Below are positions 41,549-53,393 of a stretch of 64,000 nucleotides of DNA, in pieces. A program made the translations under genes and the position numbers. Every line of letters starts with the position of its first letter. Positions within the stretch are counted from its first letter, which is position 1. Source of the DNA: Hydra vulgaris (lineage: Eukaryota > Cnidaria > Hydrozoa > Anthoathecata > Hydridae); contig NC_088931.1 in the NCBI RefSeq assembly GCF_038396675.1, positions 6,967,501-7,031,500 of the forward strand, in the 5' to 3' direction. The notes under the pieces are model-generated. The model worked only from the letters and a program-made list of their open reading frames with translations. It was not told the origin of the DNA and did not search any database.

Positions 41549-41953
41549 AAATTTAAAAATCCACGTTTTTCTATCCGACTAAAAAGAAGAAAATAATTTT
41601 CTTCTCTGTTACACCTGAACTGATTTGTTAACATGTATGTAAATTTTTAATTCATATTACTTTGAACAATTTACAAAATTTTAGAAGTGAAAACGTGAGG
41701 TGTGTCTAGTTGATAGATAGATCAGAACACAAATTTACAATTAGTTGTGAATGTAGTATTTTTATTGCATTTTACTATTGAATTGTTAACAGTTGCGTTT
41801 CACGTTTTTAATTCTAAAATTTTATAAACTGTTCAAAGTAATATGAGTTAAAAATTTACATACATGTTAACAAATCAGATTCAGGTGTAACAGAGAAAAA
41901 AATTATTTTCTTCTTTTTAGTCGGATAGAAAAACGTGGATTTTTTAAATTTTT
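41549..41953. mobile_element. 405-bp palindromic MITE with about 155-bp arms
   Basis: 41549-41701 and 41797-41953 are near-identical inverted arms (CCACGTTTTTCTATCCGACT, CTGTTACACCTGAA, GTTAACATGTATGTAAATT among the matches). A (TA)n tract follows 25 bp to its right. No coding capacity. Few differences between arms suggest recent activity or gene conversion. Confidence 0.85.
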
Positions 41954-41975
41954 CTATTATTATGATTTCTATTAT

Positions 41976-41978
<3 letters not shown>

Positions 41979-42070
<92 letters not shown>
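41979..42070. repeat. (TA)n microsatellite
   Basis: About 46 units, just right of the palindromic MITE. Confidence 0.95.
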
Positions 42071-42072
<2 letters not shown>

Positions 42073-42814
42073 AGTATTATTTTTAATTCGATGACATATT
42101 TCTTAATTTAAAAATCTTGTGGCTTATTTGATACCATACTACAAATAGGACATAAGCATCCATGTTTGTACCAATCCGTCAGTGTTCGATGCGGGATTTT
42201 TTGGTAATGATGTTGGAATTTTTGTTAATGATGAAGAGGGATGTTAAAATGTTTTTGTACTTTGTATCACACTTGCGTCTCCTGACAAAAAAAAGGAACG
42301 CTATTTCTAAGATATTTTAGGACATTCAGATTCTGGTGGTGGTGGTGTACGTGGGGGGAGGGGATGTATTTCTTCATACCCCCTGGATCTGTCACTGCAA
42401 TCTGTCATAACTATAAAAGTAGTTTATTTTTAACTTTGTAAACATTTTTAGTTGTTTTTACAGACTTTCCTTAGTGTGAACAAGATTATTACTTTGTATT
42501 TTATTCAACTATTTGAAGAAGAAATTTTAATGATAGCAAAATGTATGAAATTGAAACAACCATCATGGCATAAAGAGCACTTTCGAAGCGGTAAAAAAGT
42601 CCAATGGGAAATGCAATTATATTGAAACTGAATCCCTCATGTACAAGTCTTAAACTAGTTTCACTAGCGAGTGGTATTTGATGTTGTTTGATAAGTTATA
42701 AAATCTTTATCTGCATGTTATTATTTTTAAACAAGTTCTAAATTTATTATTACGTGTTTAAGACGTCAATTATATATTTTGTGTGTACTTTTACTATACT
42801 TTTTACCAATTTTT
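42071..42814. other. No recognisable feature
   Basis: Non-coding sequence between (TA)n and the 11-bp minisatellite; contains a GGTGGTGGTG and GGGGGAGGGG patch at 42333-42362. Confidence 0.4.
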
Positions 42815-43302
42815 AGCGTGTTATTAGTGTGTTATTAGTGTGTTATTAGTGTGTTATTAGCGTGTTATTAGTGTGTTATTAGTGTGTTATTAGTGTGTTA
42901 TTAGTGTGTTATTAGTGTGTTATTAGTGTGTTATTAGTGTGTTATTAGTGTGTTATTAGCGTGTTATTAGTGTGTTATTAGTGTGTTATTAGTGTGTTAT
43001 TAGTGTGTTATTAGTGTGTTATTAGTGTGTTATTAGTGTGTTATTAGTGTGTTATTAGCGTGTTATTAGTGTGTTATTAGTGTGTTATTAGTGTGTTATT
43101 AGTGTGTTATTAGTGTGTTATTAGTGTGTTATTAGTGTGTTATTAGTGTGTTATTAGTGTGTTATTAGCGTGTTATTAGTGTGTTATTAGTGTGTTATTA
43201 GTGTGTTATTAGTGTGTTATTAGTGCGTTATTAGTGTGTTATTAGTGTGTTATTAGCGTGTTATTAGTGTGTTATTAGTGTGTTATTAGTGTGTTATTAG
43301 TG
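42815..43302. repeat. 11-bp minisatellite, about 44 copies, with higher-order variants
   Basis: The unit GTGTTATTAGT repeats without gaps. A GCG variant occurs at 42817, 42861, 42960, 43059, 43169 and 43257, spacings of 4, 9, 9, 10 and 8 units. This implies expansion by multi-unit blocks of about nine. Confidence 0.95.
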
Positions 43303-44738
43303 GACCTTTTAAAACTACTCGTATTTATCAAGCAAAACATATTAAAAAACAAAGACAAAAGAATAGCTTTGTAGGTTTCGGTTCAAAATGAGAGGAAGCT
43401 AAAGTAATAAAACTAATTTAGCTTTTAATACATTATTTTCAAGATTTCAAAATAAATTCAGCTACAATATATGCATACGAATAGGTTTTAAATAAAAAAC
43501 TCGTGTCTTTTAAAATTCTACATATCAAAAATTGATTAATTATCTTAATTTTAACCAAGTTAATTAGAACTTTGCAATTAGCATCATAAAATACTTTCTA
43601 CCATGTGATCGTTATTTAATGATTTCATTTTCTTTAATTTATGGCATTGATAGAAATTATTATTGAAAAAATATCCGATGGTTCTTTTTTTAATAATTTC
43701 TATAAACTAATTACTCCTTTTTTTGACAAGATTTAAGACAAAAATTCGTTGGTTGATCATCTATTTATTTAAGTGAATTTTTGTGATTTACGTCAGCCAA
43801 ATAAAAGAAATCAATAAGAGTAATTTGAAATAAATCTTGTGTCTTTTTATCACATTATTTATCACAATTTAGCGCGTTAAGGCGCATTGTCTCTAAATGC
43901 AAATAAACTTTTTTTTACTTGGAATAAAAAATTTTGAAGATAATTTTATATTTCTATTGTTGTTTGTGGTGGTTTATTGCAGAATGATATTTAGGTGCAT
44001 GATTTATAGCAGCATGACATTGAGGTATTTCTAAATAATTTTTTTAATTGTTAAATACATCACAATCCATGAAAATAATACATATTGTGTTTTATTTTGA
44101 TGTATTGTGATGTATTTAATTGTGATCTAATGCAATTGTTGCGGTTGAACTTAACATCAATATTGAACTTGTATTTTTTCAAATTTGTATTTATTTTTCT
44201 TTTTAAATTATTGATTTATTAATTAATTCTTTTTAATATTTCAAAATTAAAATAATAAAGATGAAGTAACTAAAAAAATAGAGTTTATTTCTTTTTTTTC
44301 TTATTGTTATTATTTAAATATCTATTATATTTTTAAATTTTCTTTTATTTAATTAATTTTACTTTTTTTAAATAAATGTCAATATATTTGAATAATTTTA
44401 ACATTAAAAATTTTATTTTAAATGGTGAATTAAGATTTTAAATAATAGTGTTTTTTTTTTAGAAAAACTTAAAAATAGTAAAAAAAAAAAAAAAAAAAAA
44501 ATCTTATTATATCGAACGTTTAATTATTCTATAATAAGTAGGTCAAATGTCAAATCTTATGAGTTATATGTCTTTAAGTTAAAATTTTAAATTGTGTTGA
44601 AAATGAAGTTAAAATATTGCTATGTTACAAAAAACCTTTAACTTTACTTTCTACTTTTAAACAATGAAAAAAAATTTCAACTTTATTGGAACCAATAAAA
44701 ATAAGTCTTACAAAAATTTAACTAAAATTAACGTAAAA
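43303..44738. other. Downstream flank of the Ly6 gene; small inverted repeat
   Basis: A+T-rich. 44053-44068 and 44105-44120 (TAAATACATCACAAT / ATTGTGATGTATTTA) form an inverted repeat. A run of about 22 A lies at 44479-44501. TTTATT at 44682-44687 is a minus-strand AATAAA, 52 nt past the Ly6 stop. No gene seen. Confidence 0.5.
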
Positions 44739-45404
44739 TTAAAAATTTGACGGCAATTTCAGTAATTTGTCACAAAAATTGCAAATAAAAATCCCGAAAG
44801 CAATTTCCATAAAAAAAATTTCCAAAGAAAAGCAACTACCAGATTTTGATCCGTTGCAGAAATCAGTATCACAGCATGTAACCTATAACAAATTAATTCA
44901 CAAAAATATTTAAAATTGTTATATAACCTAGACGGAAAAGAATAAACAAAACAAAAAAAAATTAGTACAAAATAATGAGCACATACCTTACAATCAAAGC
45001 CACCTAAGTTAATTCCACATCCTCCGTTGCAATCAAAATTCATGTAGCAACTTTGAGTAATTGTGAACCCAGCTAAATTTGTTTCATTTTTAGTCATGCA
45101 TTTATTGCAGTTTGACATAGCAACGAATGCATTTACAGAAATAACTTCATTTGTTGTCACCCCACTCCAACATTTTAAACTTGTCGCTGAGTAGTTAATA
45201 ATAAAAATTTAAGAGCCAAAAAAAGTAATAAGTTTGTAACATAATAATAATTATTATTGTTATTAATAATAATTAATATAATAATCATTGTTAATAATAA
45301 TTATTATAACAACAAAATGATAATAAAAAAAAATTTAAAGTTAATAACAAAATGAAAAAAGTATTACCACATGGTATGAAAAACAAAACGGTTAATAAAT
45401 TCAT
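44739..45404 (-). CDS. Ly6/uPAR (three-finger) protein, secreted or GPI-anchored (3 exons)
   Basis: Exons 45404-45368, 45186-44987 and 44882-44739 join in frame (phases 1 and 0) to 126 codons plus stop, all with GT-AG introns. It starts MNLLTVLFFIPCATS, a signal peptide, then the LKCWSG that opens Ly6 domains. Cysteines follow in MSNCNKCMTK, QSCYMNFDCNGGC and FDCK. Exon 3 supplies the hallmark VTCCDTDFCNG. After it come SKSGS and a hydrophobic C-terminal tail (SLEIFFMEIAFGIFI), compatible with a GPI signal. The tail ends in a short polar KLLKLPSNF, slightly unusual for a GPI signal. Ly6 proteins act at the cell surface; the partner here is unknown. Supported by exon phases and cysteine spacing, not by expression. 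Confidence 0.82.
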
Positions 45405-46826
45405 TTTACTGAAGTATTAAACAAATCGTTTACAGTTTTATGTAAAAGAATCTATTATAAAATATTTATCTCCGCAGAACATATGTATCACTTTCAAATA
45501 TATATTATCTCTCCCTATTATTCTGTTTCTAAAAAATATATCAATACTCGTTGCCAAACGACTTAAATTGTTGTATATGACGTATATGAATATGCACCAT
45601 TCATATACTAAAATCAAAAATCAGTTATTAAAAAGCGTAAAAATGCCTCCAAAAACTTATTTCAAAACTTAAATTATAACTTTTCAATAATTTAAAAACT
45701 TAAATTAAAAGAATTGAAATTCAAATCAAAGTTAAAACCAAAAGAAATAAAAGTAAAAAAGATCTAAAAATAAAATTTTCATCATGAATCATTAAGACAA
45801 GCGAAAATACTTTCCAGGAAATGTTAAGGACGTGTTAATTGGGTAGCGCAAAGTTATTCTATGACAAGCTGTTTCAGGGGCACAGTATGACGTTGAATTC
45901 AAATCTGGAAAAGATTTTTGTCCAAAAAATTTGATTAGAAATTGGCACAGTATTTTCTTACCAAATTTGGTTAGTTTTTAATAGTCATTTTAGAACTTTT
46001 AAAAGTTCAAAAAATCTTCTAAAAATTGGAAAAAAAAAATTATTTTTTGCAAATATACGCATATAGTATATCCTTTCATGTTTTCGTAGGTTCGTTTCGT
46101 CTTCATATATTAGAAAGTTTTGCGTCTTAAATGATGTTTCAGTTTACAAAGATAATTTTCCTGTACAAAATGGCCGCTGAAATGATTGGGAAACGTTTAA
46201 AACATGTAAATATTGTCAAATATGGAGTGCATCAAATTTTTGAAAAAACGGTTTTCTAAATTCCAAAAAAAAAATATTTTTAACGAGTTTTCGAATTTTT
46301 GTTAAAAAAAGTTAAATATGGGTAAATATTCTATTTAATTCATATAAAATCACAAAATTTATTACAAGTAACAAATTATCTCGGTTTTATGGTTTTTAGT
46401 GAATCAAATAACAAATGTAAGTTTTTGGTTCTTTAGCTTGTTGTCTTAAATGATAAAAATTTAGCTTTCAGTGTCCGCTTTTAACCGCTTTTAACAAAGC
46501 ATTACTTTGATAAGTAGTTTCTCTAATTTCCTCTTCGTCAGAATCGGTATTCATAATACATTTTATTTATCTAACATGTTGAACACGCAACCTCTTTTCT
46601 AAAGTTAAGAAAAGAAAATTTCATAAGATTTCTTAAGAAAAGAAAGTTTCATGAGACTTCACAAAAACTTTAATGTTCTAACACTTTACATAGATCGAAG
46701 AGAATATATATTAAAAACTACTTAAGAGAATATATATTAAGAATTATTGAAGAGAATATATATAGAAATTATATATATTCTCTTTGATAATTTTTATCGA
46801 CAATAAGACAATTATTGTCTTCTAAA
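45405..46826. other. Upstream region of the Ly6 gene; minor repeats
   Basis: No gene seen. 46690-46790 has three copies of GAGAATATATAT plus an inverted copy (ATATATATTCTC). Two direct copies of TTAAGAAAAGAAARTTTCATRAGA lie at about 46605-46655. The promoter of the Ly6 gene should lie just right of 45404. Confidence 0.45.
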
Positions 46827-47190
46827 GGGTTCGTCCATACAAAACGCAACACAAAATATATTTAACAAACTGAAGTAGGAGATATTAAGTTCTTTTACGC
46901 ATGGCCGTGTCGTCACGCGTTTCAAAGTGAGGGGGATGGCACAATCGTAAATTTCTTATAAAAGTCCTCTATATCTAGAACTTTCTTTAAAAAAAAAAGT
47001 GGAGGAAGCATGTGCCCCTGCCCCCTCCCCGCACCTCGTGTCACCGGCCCTGTTACGCTACAATTTTCATTAAATTTAATGGGCAATTTTGATTTTGTTA
47101 TTTAAATTAGGACTTTGCGAGGGAAAACTTTTGAACTTTCTTGTTTTGTTTATTGTGAAAGTTTGCGTTACGTAATTTATGGACGATCCC
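46827..47190. mobile_element. MITE with GGGTTCGTCCATAC / GGACGATCCC ends
   Basis: Left GGGTTCGTCCATACAAAACG and, reverse-complemented, right GGGATCGTCCATAAATTACG match over about 24 bp with gaps (…ACGCAAC). It has no coding capacity. A second MITE is nested at 46900-47052. Confidence 0.75.
46900..47052. mobile_element. Nested MITE with TTACG target duplication
   Basis: Ends CATGGCCGTGTCGTCACG and, in reverse complement, CAGGGCCGGTGACACGAGG. Flanked by TTACG at 46895-46899 and 47053-47057, a 5-bp (possibly 6-bp) duplication. It lies inside the outer MITE. Confidence 0.8.
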
Positions 47191-47849
47191 AAAACTAATT
47201 CTACTACAAATTTAAAAGTGTTGTAGTAAAATTTGGTTTTTAATTTAAATGTTAAAACCATTGTTTTTCAACTTTTATTTGAAAAACATTTTTATTTAAC
47301 TTTAAATTGAAAAACATTATTTTTTAAATTATATTGAAAATTTACCACTGAGAAAAATTTAAAACGACACCATTTTTATCTCAATCTGAATGTTTTGTTA
47401 AAATTTCATCGCATCAATTGATGCGTTCATTGATCAATGATATGTTGATGGGTTAATTCTAAAGCATTGTAGGGTAAGACGGGGAAAAAAGAGACAGATC
47501 ACATTTATAATGATCCAAACCACGCAATTTATTGCTTTAATGATTTTTAAAATTTAAGTTGTGTACTTAAATTATTAAGTGTTGCAAAAAATATCTTAAG
47601 TCACTTTGAAATGAATAAGTTGCAGAGAACGACAACCATTTCATCTCTTGGCTCTATGACAATTACGAATTTCATTTCCATATATTGAGATTTTATTTCT
47701 ATGACAAAATTACCAGGAAAATACACAATTTCGATGCCAACATATTGCGGGGCAAAACAAGACGTTTTGGTTTTTTGTTTTGCCATGTTTATTTAGAAAG
47801 TTAAATATGGTTTGAAACTATGAGAAAAAAATTATATGTGGCAATTTTT
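47191..47849. other. No recognisable feature
   Basis: A 61-codon minus-strand frame (47786-47601) has no motif. TAGGGTAAGACGGGG at 47470-47484 resembles element ends described at 25545 but is unpaired. Confidence 0.4.
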
Positions 47850-48480
47850 CTGAGCAGAGCATGTTATGTTAAAATTAAAAGAAATTTCATTTAGAAAAGC
47901 AGCTTTGACATTTAACGGAAATAGATGTTTTACAGAGAAGGATTGAAAGAAATTTAAAGAGTTTAGACTATTATTATACATAAAAAATCACTTGGTTCAT
48001 TTAAAAAAGTATTGCCAGATGATACTGAAAGTTAATAAGTTATCAACATAAAAAAAATGAATTGTCTATAAGTGACATTCAACAAGTTGTCTTCCAGTAT
48101 GTTGAAAAGTACAAAATAGTTCATCCATTTAATAAATATAATGGTGTTGCAGAAAGCGATTTTATAAGTGGATTTTTAAAGGGACATCCAGACATTTCAA
48201 TAAGAAAGTCTTAATTGTTACTTTTAAATTGTGTTTCTGGTTTAAAAAGCAATTCTGTGAACATTCATTTCAATAATATAGAAGTTGTTATGAAAAAGTA
48301 CAGACTTAAACCTCATTAAATTTTTAACTCTGATGATTTAGGCAACTGTTCATAAATTATATGTTATTTAATAAAAGGAAAATTAAATAGTTATAACAAT
48401 AAAAAGAAAAGATTGTGTTTCTTCTGTAACTAGTGGTGAACGAGGTGTAGCGACAACTGTTGTTTTGAACAACTTAAAAC
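47850..48480 (+). pseudogene. Pogo/CENP-B-type transposase N-terminal remnant
   Basis: Plus strand: KEISFRKAALTFNGNR, then after shifts DIQQVVFQYVEKYKIVHPFN, SDFISGFLKGHPDISIRKS, NSVNIHFNNIEVVMKKYRLKP and IFNSDDLGNC. These are the CENP-B-type DNA-binding region and the first acidic residue of the DDE_1 catalytic domain (usual NxDETG; here NSDDLG). The catalytic region is mostly lost beyond 48480. Frameshifts and stops (48214, 48318) make it inactive. Confidence 0.72.
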
Positions 48481-48989
48481 TTTTTATAATATAGAATAGG
48501 GAATTCGATGTAAGTGGGGAATTCGATGTAAGTTTCCCAGAGACATGAAATAAATTAAAAATTTACCAACGTTTTATTATTGTATTACCATTTGACTGAA
48601 AATCTAATTGTTTACAAATATCAGCAATTTGTATATAAATTTAACAATCATTATTCGATCCCTAGCGGATTACAAAATGTGCTTCAAAGCAAAGTCATTT
48701 ATCATTATTTTCTTCATTTTATTCACTTCATTATATTCACTTCAAGTCATTTATCATTATTTAAAATACAATTGTCATGATTATCGAAGATCACTTCAAC
48801 AACTCATGGGAAGATGACGAGTGATTGAACTTATATTATAGATATAGAATAAAATTGTGATTAGTTTGTTTATTATTTGATGAGATATCAACTGTTCTAT
48901 AATATAACTTGATAATATCTACTACTATATAAATTTATTAATTAATCAGAAAAAAATCAATGGTGTTTACACATATTTTTAATGTTACT
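48481..48989. other. No clear gene; short direct repeat
   Basis: GGGGAATTCGATGTAAGT occurs twice (48497-48532, first copy GGGAATTCG...). 48580-48817 holds overlapping open frames without recognisable motifs. Confidence 0.4.
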
Positions 48990-49115
48990 TTAGGCGGGGG
49001 GGGGGGGGGTACAAAAACTGACATCATATATAAGGGGGGTTGGCCAAAAATTCACAGTTTGACAAAGGGGGGAGGGGGTTCGAAAAATCGCTGACATTAT
49101 TTATGGATAACCCTT
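48990..49115. mobile_element. G-rich element end
   Basis: A run of 13 or more G, then GGTTGGCCAAAAATTCACAG and GGGGGGAGGGGGTTCG, ending CATTATTTATGGATAACCC. The TTTATGGATAACCC end resembles the GGGTYRTCCATAAA ends at 2549 and 46827. Confidence 0.5.
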
Positions 49116-49139
49116 TTAAGTACATTAATTATCTCTTTG

Positions 49140-50200
49140 CAATTTTGAAACAAGGATGTGAAAGCATCTGATCTAGCTGACCAACGAGTGTCAGATAAGA
49201 CTTTCGGTACCTTTTTGGTTGGCTTTAATTTTGCTTTCAGTCAAGCAATAAAGAAAGAATAAATTTTTTGAATTATTATGAAAAAATGCACGGCTTCAAT
49301 GCACCACTCAGCAGCACATTGACCAACTAAATTTATAAAATGGCAAACACATGGAATAAAAATAGCACGTAAATTTATTCCTAAAATTTTGGCGCTTACG
49401 CCGTTGTAGATTCCGGGCATATTCTTTGCATTATCGTATGATAGTCCCCTGCAATCTACCAAATTTAATTTGAATTTATCCAAAAACTTCAAAACTACTT
49501 CAAACATATTGTCCGCTTTATGACGAACATCGTCAAAAAAAATTTTAAAATTTTTCACTGTGTCCTCGAAGAGGTAATCCCCAGCAGAGGTAATCCATAG
49601 CTTCTTAATGACAAGATAACTCTATTTAAAGTATTTTTCCAATAATCTAGTTCGTTTTTAAAATTTTTGAGCAAAAGGTTTCCACACTTCCATTCATGTT
49701 ACTTCTTTCAATCATGGTCATGTCTCAACGGCGATTTGTAGAAGATTTTTCGTGGGATTCCAATAATTGTGAAAATACAATCCGAGCATCCACCCTTTTT
49801 AGAAAAAGAACTATCATCTTTAATTAAATAACAATGAATGCAATATAGAGCCTTATCAGACTCTGAATATGATAAATAATCTCTTTCATGAGTTTCTCCA
49901 TTTTTTAATTTTTTCGAAAAACATTTGCACGTTTAAATAACAATATGTCACCAAATAGTTTTTTCGATGTTTAGTTTAGTTTATTTTAGTGAACAATAGT
50001 TAAAAATATTTACAACCCAATCTAATGAAATTAATCAAATTTTTTTTTTTTTTCCTAGCAATTTTTATGTTACCGAAAATTCACAAATCTAATGCAATAG
50101 CAAATTTTATAAAAGAATCTAATAAGAATATATTGAATGTTAATGCCCCGATGATCTAAATGGAAGGCCAATAGTCGGAGGTTCTTTTTCGCCTATCCAG
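49140..50200 (-). pseudogene. hAT transposase relic (ZMYM/TTF-type)
   Basis: Minus strand from about 49900: WLSYSESDKALYCIHCYLI then FSKKGGCSDCIF, a TTF-type zinc region. The open frame 49558-49241 reads FEVVLKFLDKFKLNLVDCRG, SYDNAKNMPGIYNGVSAKIL, FIPCVCHFINLVGQCAAE and FFIIIQKIYSFF. CRGLSYDNAKNM holds the second catalytic Asp of hAT transposases, CxxHxLNLV the conserved block after it. The rest of the catalytic domain and the dimerisation region are missing beyond 49140. Confidence 0.8.
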
Positions 50201-50829
50201 CGCCTTATACCATCTTCACTCTAGCGATGTTTGGCGAAACATTATTCCGGAACAAATGTTACTGGAACAAAATTTTCTACAAAATGTTCCTTGTAGCGTT
50301 CACATGTAAAATTGGCTTGACGGTACATAAAAGAAAAACAAATGGTAAGTAAAATTCGAATAAAAATTAGTGACAAATAGTTTTGCATATATACATTTTT
50401 TATATAATTTATTAATTTTTAATATTTAAGGAGAAGTAAAACTAAATGCAAATAACGCTGCGGATCCAGCTAGCTCTTTTAGACAATAGAAATCCAAACC
50501 AAAATACCCGCCATAAAAAAGGCGACGTTGGAACTTTGTTATCCTGTTTCTTATAACGCTTGGTTTTATGGATAAGTCATATCTACTTTAATCGCTTTTG
50601 ACGACACAGAAAAGCAGTCCATCAGTGGTTTAGTACTGAATAAACCTATTATACATTAATACCCACGACCATTTAAAACTATTCTTATTTTGTGTTCATA
50701 TATATTTAATATTTATTTATTTAGACAGATTTGATAACCTCAAGTAAAGTAAGTTTAGTTTAAAATTAATAAATACATAACCATATTACAACTAAAGCTT
50801 TAAATAATAAAAAACATTATTACTTTATT
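50201..50829. other. Possible left part of the Harbinger element
   Basis: 50225-50330 has CGGAACAAATGTTAC, GGAACA and GGTACA motifs. Similar GTTCCGGAACAT-like and GGTACA motifs recur at 60130-60310, so these may be subterminal regions of one large element. I could not align clean terminal repeats. Confidence 0.4.
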
Positions 50830-51841
50830 TGTCTCTTTCTTAAAGGTATTTAGCAAATGCGTCGCGAACATTTTTTCCTGGTCCATTGTTCCCAGCAGTA
50901 GAAACTGTATTGGTCATCATTATGATGTGTAAGCCATTCTATTATAATGTCATAATATTCACAGATGTTGTGAAGAGTGATGCAAGCATAAGCAATTCTT
51001 GTAGCAAAGTTAATATCGCATTCCATACGCTTGCAAATGACACGGAATCGAGCTTTAACGCGTCCAAAAGCATTCTCAACTACTCTTTAAGATTTGATTC
51101 TAACATTGCTTTCAAAGAAGAATTCTGCAAAATATAGCTGTCATTATTTCTACCAGGCGATCCAACAATTCTATAAATGAAACGGTATCTACAATCTACA
51201 ACGGCAAAAAGTACAATGGAATACCACCCTTTTTAATTATAATAAAAAATTGCTTGATCTTTAGGGGCTGAAATTGGGATATGTCATCCATCAACAGCTC
51301 CAATGCATTGGGGAAAACCAAGAATAGCTTCGAAATCTCTACTACATTTATTCAAATTTTCTTCTGATAATGGAAATTTAACATATTTAGGGAGCAAAAT
51401 GCCATTAACAGCGTTAATAAATTCATGAACAATTAAATTTGCTGTTGACTTTCCTATTCGAAAAAGGCTAGACACAACACGATATTCTTCACATGAAGCT
51501 AGATAATGTAATGTAACTGCAACACGTTTTACTACTGTAATAGTTTCTCGCATAGATGTGGTAGTTTAGCCTAAATGTGTATGAAATTCATTAACTAGGA
51601 AATCAAAATTGTTGCGATTTACTCGAAAATGTTTTTTAAATTCACATTCCTCTATTTGATTAAAAATATCATTAAATCATTGAGAACTTTTCGGCTTAAC
51701 CCAAACTTTTTTTTTAATTAGATCCCTTTGTTGATTTAACTTAAAGGAAGCTAAATTTGAATATGAAAATAGGTAGGTGATTGATTCGTCATCGATTAAT
51801 GTTCTACTTCTTGATCGAAGTACGGCCAAAACGCTTTCCAT
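50830..51841 (-). pseudogene. PIF/Harbinger transposase, internal deletion
   Basis: ATG at 51841 begins MESVLAVLRSRSRTL. FKKHFRVNRNNFDFLVNEF follows, then (51553-51284) ITVVKRVAVTLHYLASCEEY, SLFRIGKSTANLIVHEF and ILGFPQCIGAVDG, the first catalytic Asp. Next, in minus-strand fragments, YSIVLFAVVDCRYRFIY and GSPGRNNDSYILQNSSLK are followed directly by RVVENAFGRVKARF (third acidic residue E) and ITLHNICEYYD. The segment that normally holds the second Asp (GDSAFPL) is missing, so this looks like an internal deletion near 51075. A TAG also lies near 51568. The Myb-like partner gene is at 53484-56948. Confidence 0.85.
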
Positions 51842-51899
51842 GTTTTTCCAATAGTTTTTTCCTTCACAGATATCTCCCTAAAAAGTTATTAAAACTATA

Positions 51900-52804
51900 T
51901 AGGGGAAAGGCGCCTATGATGGCATAGCGCCTATGATGGCATACCGGTCATATTTCCATTAAAATTGATTTTGGTAAAAAAATGATTAGACCTACATGAC
52001 TATACTGACTTTACATCAGTTTTAGTGAAAAAACGTCCCTTGTGCACAAGTATTGTTTTTATAATCAACAAAAATCGATTTTGGGATGTGCTGTTGTAGT
52101 TTTATTTCCTTCATATATTTAAGATTGTGATTTTACTATTAACTGTGCAGAAATGAAATTTTCATGCATTTTATATTCAAGTTTTGTGCATTTAGTGGAA
52201 TAGTTACTTTAATTTTATCTTTTGAACAAAGCAGACACAGCTTGTTTTAATGAAAATGATGACTTTTACCCATGATGGCATACTGACGAGTTGGGGGTGT
52301 TAAAATATTGACGAGTTGGGAAAACCTTTTTTTTTTATAAGAAAAACTTATTTTTAAGTAAAGTTAAAAGAAAGCGATGCTCCAAAATTTTTTTTTGGTC
52401 CAAAAAATACGTAAAACGCAATATCCTATGCGCATGCGCAAAATTTTACAATGCTGGTGTGTAGCATGAAATGGTAAATTAGGATGGTTTCGAGTAATTT
52501 CTGGGTTTTCTGAGGGAAGACTCTAAGGTTAAATGAAATCATTAACTAACCCTCGATCCTAACTAGCCCCATCCTCCCCTATGCCATCATAGGAGCAGTG
52601 GTAGCCTATGATGGCATACTTGTGCTTTTTTTTACAATAAGAATAACTTATAAAAAAAATTAAACTGATGAAAACTCCCAGGGTAATTATTGTTCCAGAT
52701 GTAACAAGGAATGTATCCATATCAAAACTTTTATTATTGGTCTTCAGGATACTGAATAATGAAGCTTCAAAGTTAAGTATGCCATCATAGGCGCCTTTCC
52801 CCTA
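51900..52804. mobile_element. Non-autonomous element with GGGGAAAGGCGCC ends and TA duplication
   Basis: The left end GGGGAAAGGCGCCTATGATG is exactly reversed at the right end; the match is 26 bp, to GGCATA, flanked by TA (51900-51901 and 52803-52804). The motif ATGATGGCATA (or its complement) also occurs at about 51935, 52263, 52578 and 52607. 52300-52590 is a nested piece of the family at 24990-25555. It lies between the two Harbinger genes. Confidence 0.85.
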
Positions 52805-53261
52805 AATACATTGCATAAATATAATATTTATTATATTACAATTCAAGGGAAATTAGAAAACATTGTTAAAAATCATTTTGTTATAATTAATACAGCATGA
52901 TCTGTTAACAAAAATAAAAATGAAACATGTAATGCAATTTGTGTAGATAAAAAACAAACCACACTGGCATTATAAAAAAACATATCACTATAATTCATCT
53001 ACAGGCTTGTATCATATCACAAAGAAAATATTTCTTTGGTTAAAAATACTAATTATATATAGCATAGAGATACAAAAAAAAAGAATTATATGACAAATTT
53101 TAAAAATATCATCAGAGATGCATTTTAATGCTTGAAATTACAAAGTAAAAATTCATTTGATAATAGTAATATGGTAAGATAAAGAACATATATAGAGTTT
53201 CATCTACAAGCATGTACAATATTTCACTAACCATCCCTTTAGTAAAAACATTGAAAAACCT

Positions 53262-53263
<2 letters not shown>

Positions 53264-53358
<95 letters not shown>

Positions 53359-53393
53359 ATTTTATATATATATATATATATACTGCATAGATA
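53264..53393. repeat. (TA)n microsatellite
   Basis: About 60 TA units with a TTATATATATATATTTT interruption near 53346. Confidence 0.95.

Noticed and set aside
45640..46400. Possible coding exon upstream of the Ly6 gene
   Set aside because: No open frame with motifs or plausible splice sites; sequence is A+T-rich and repetitive.
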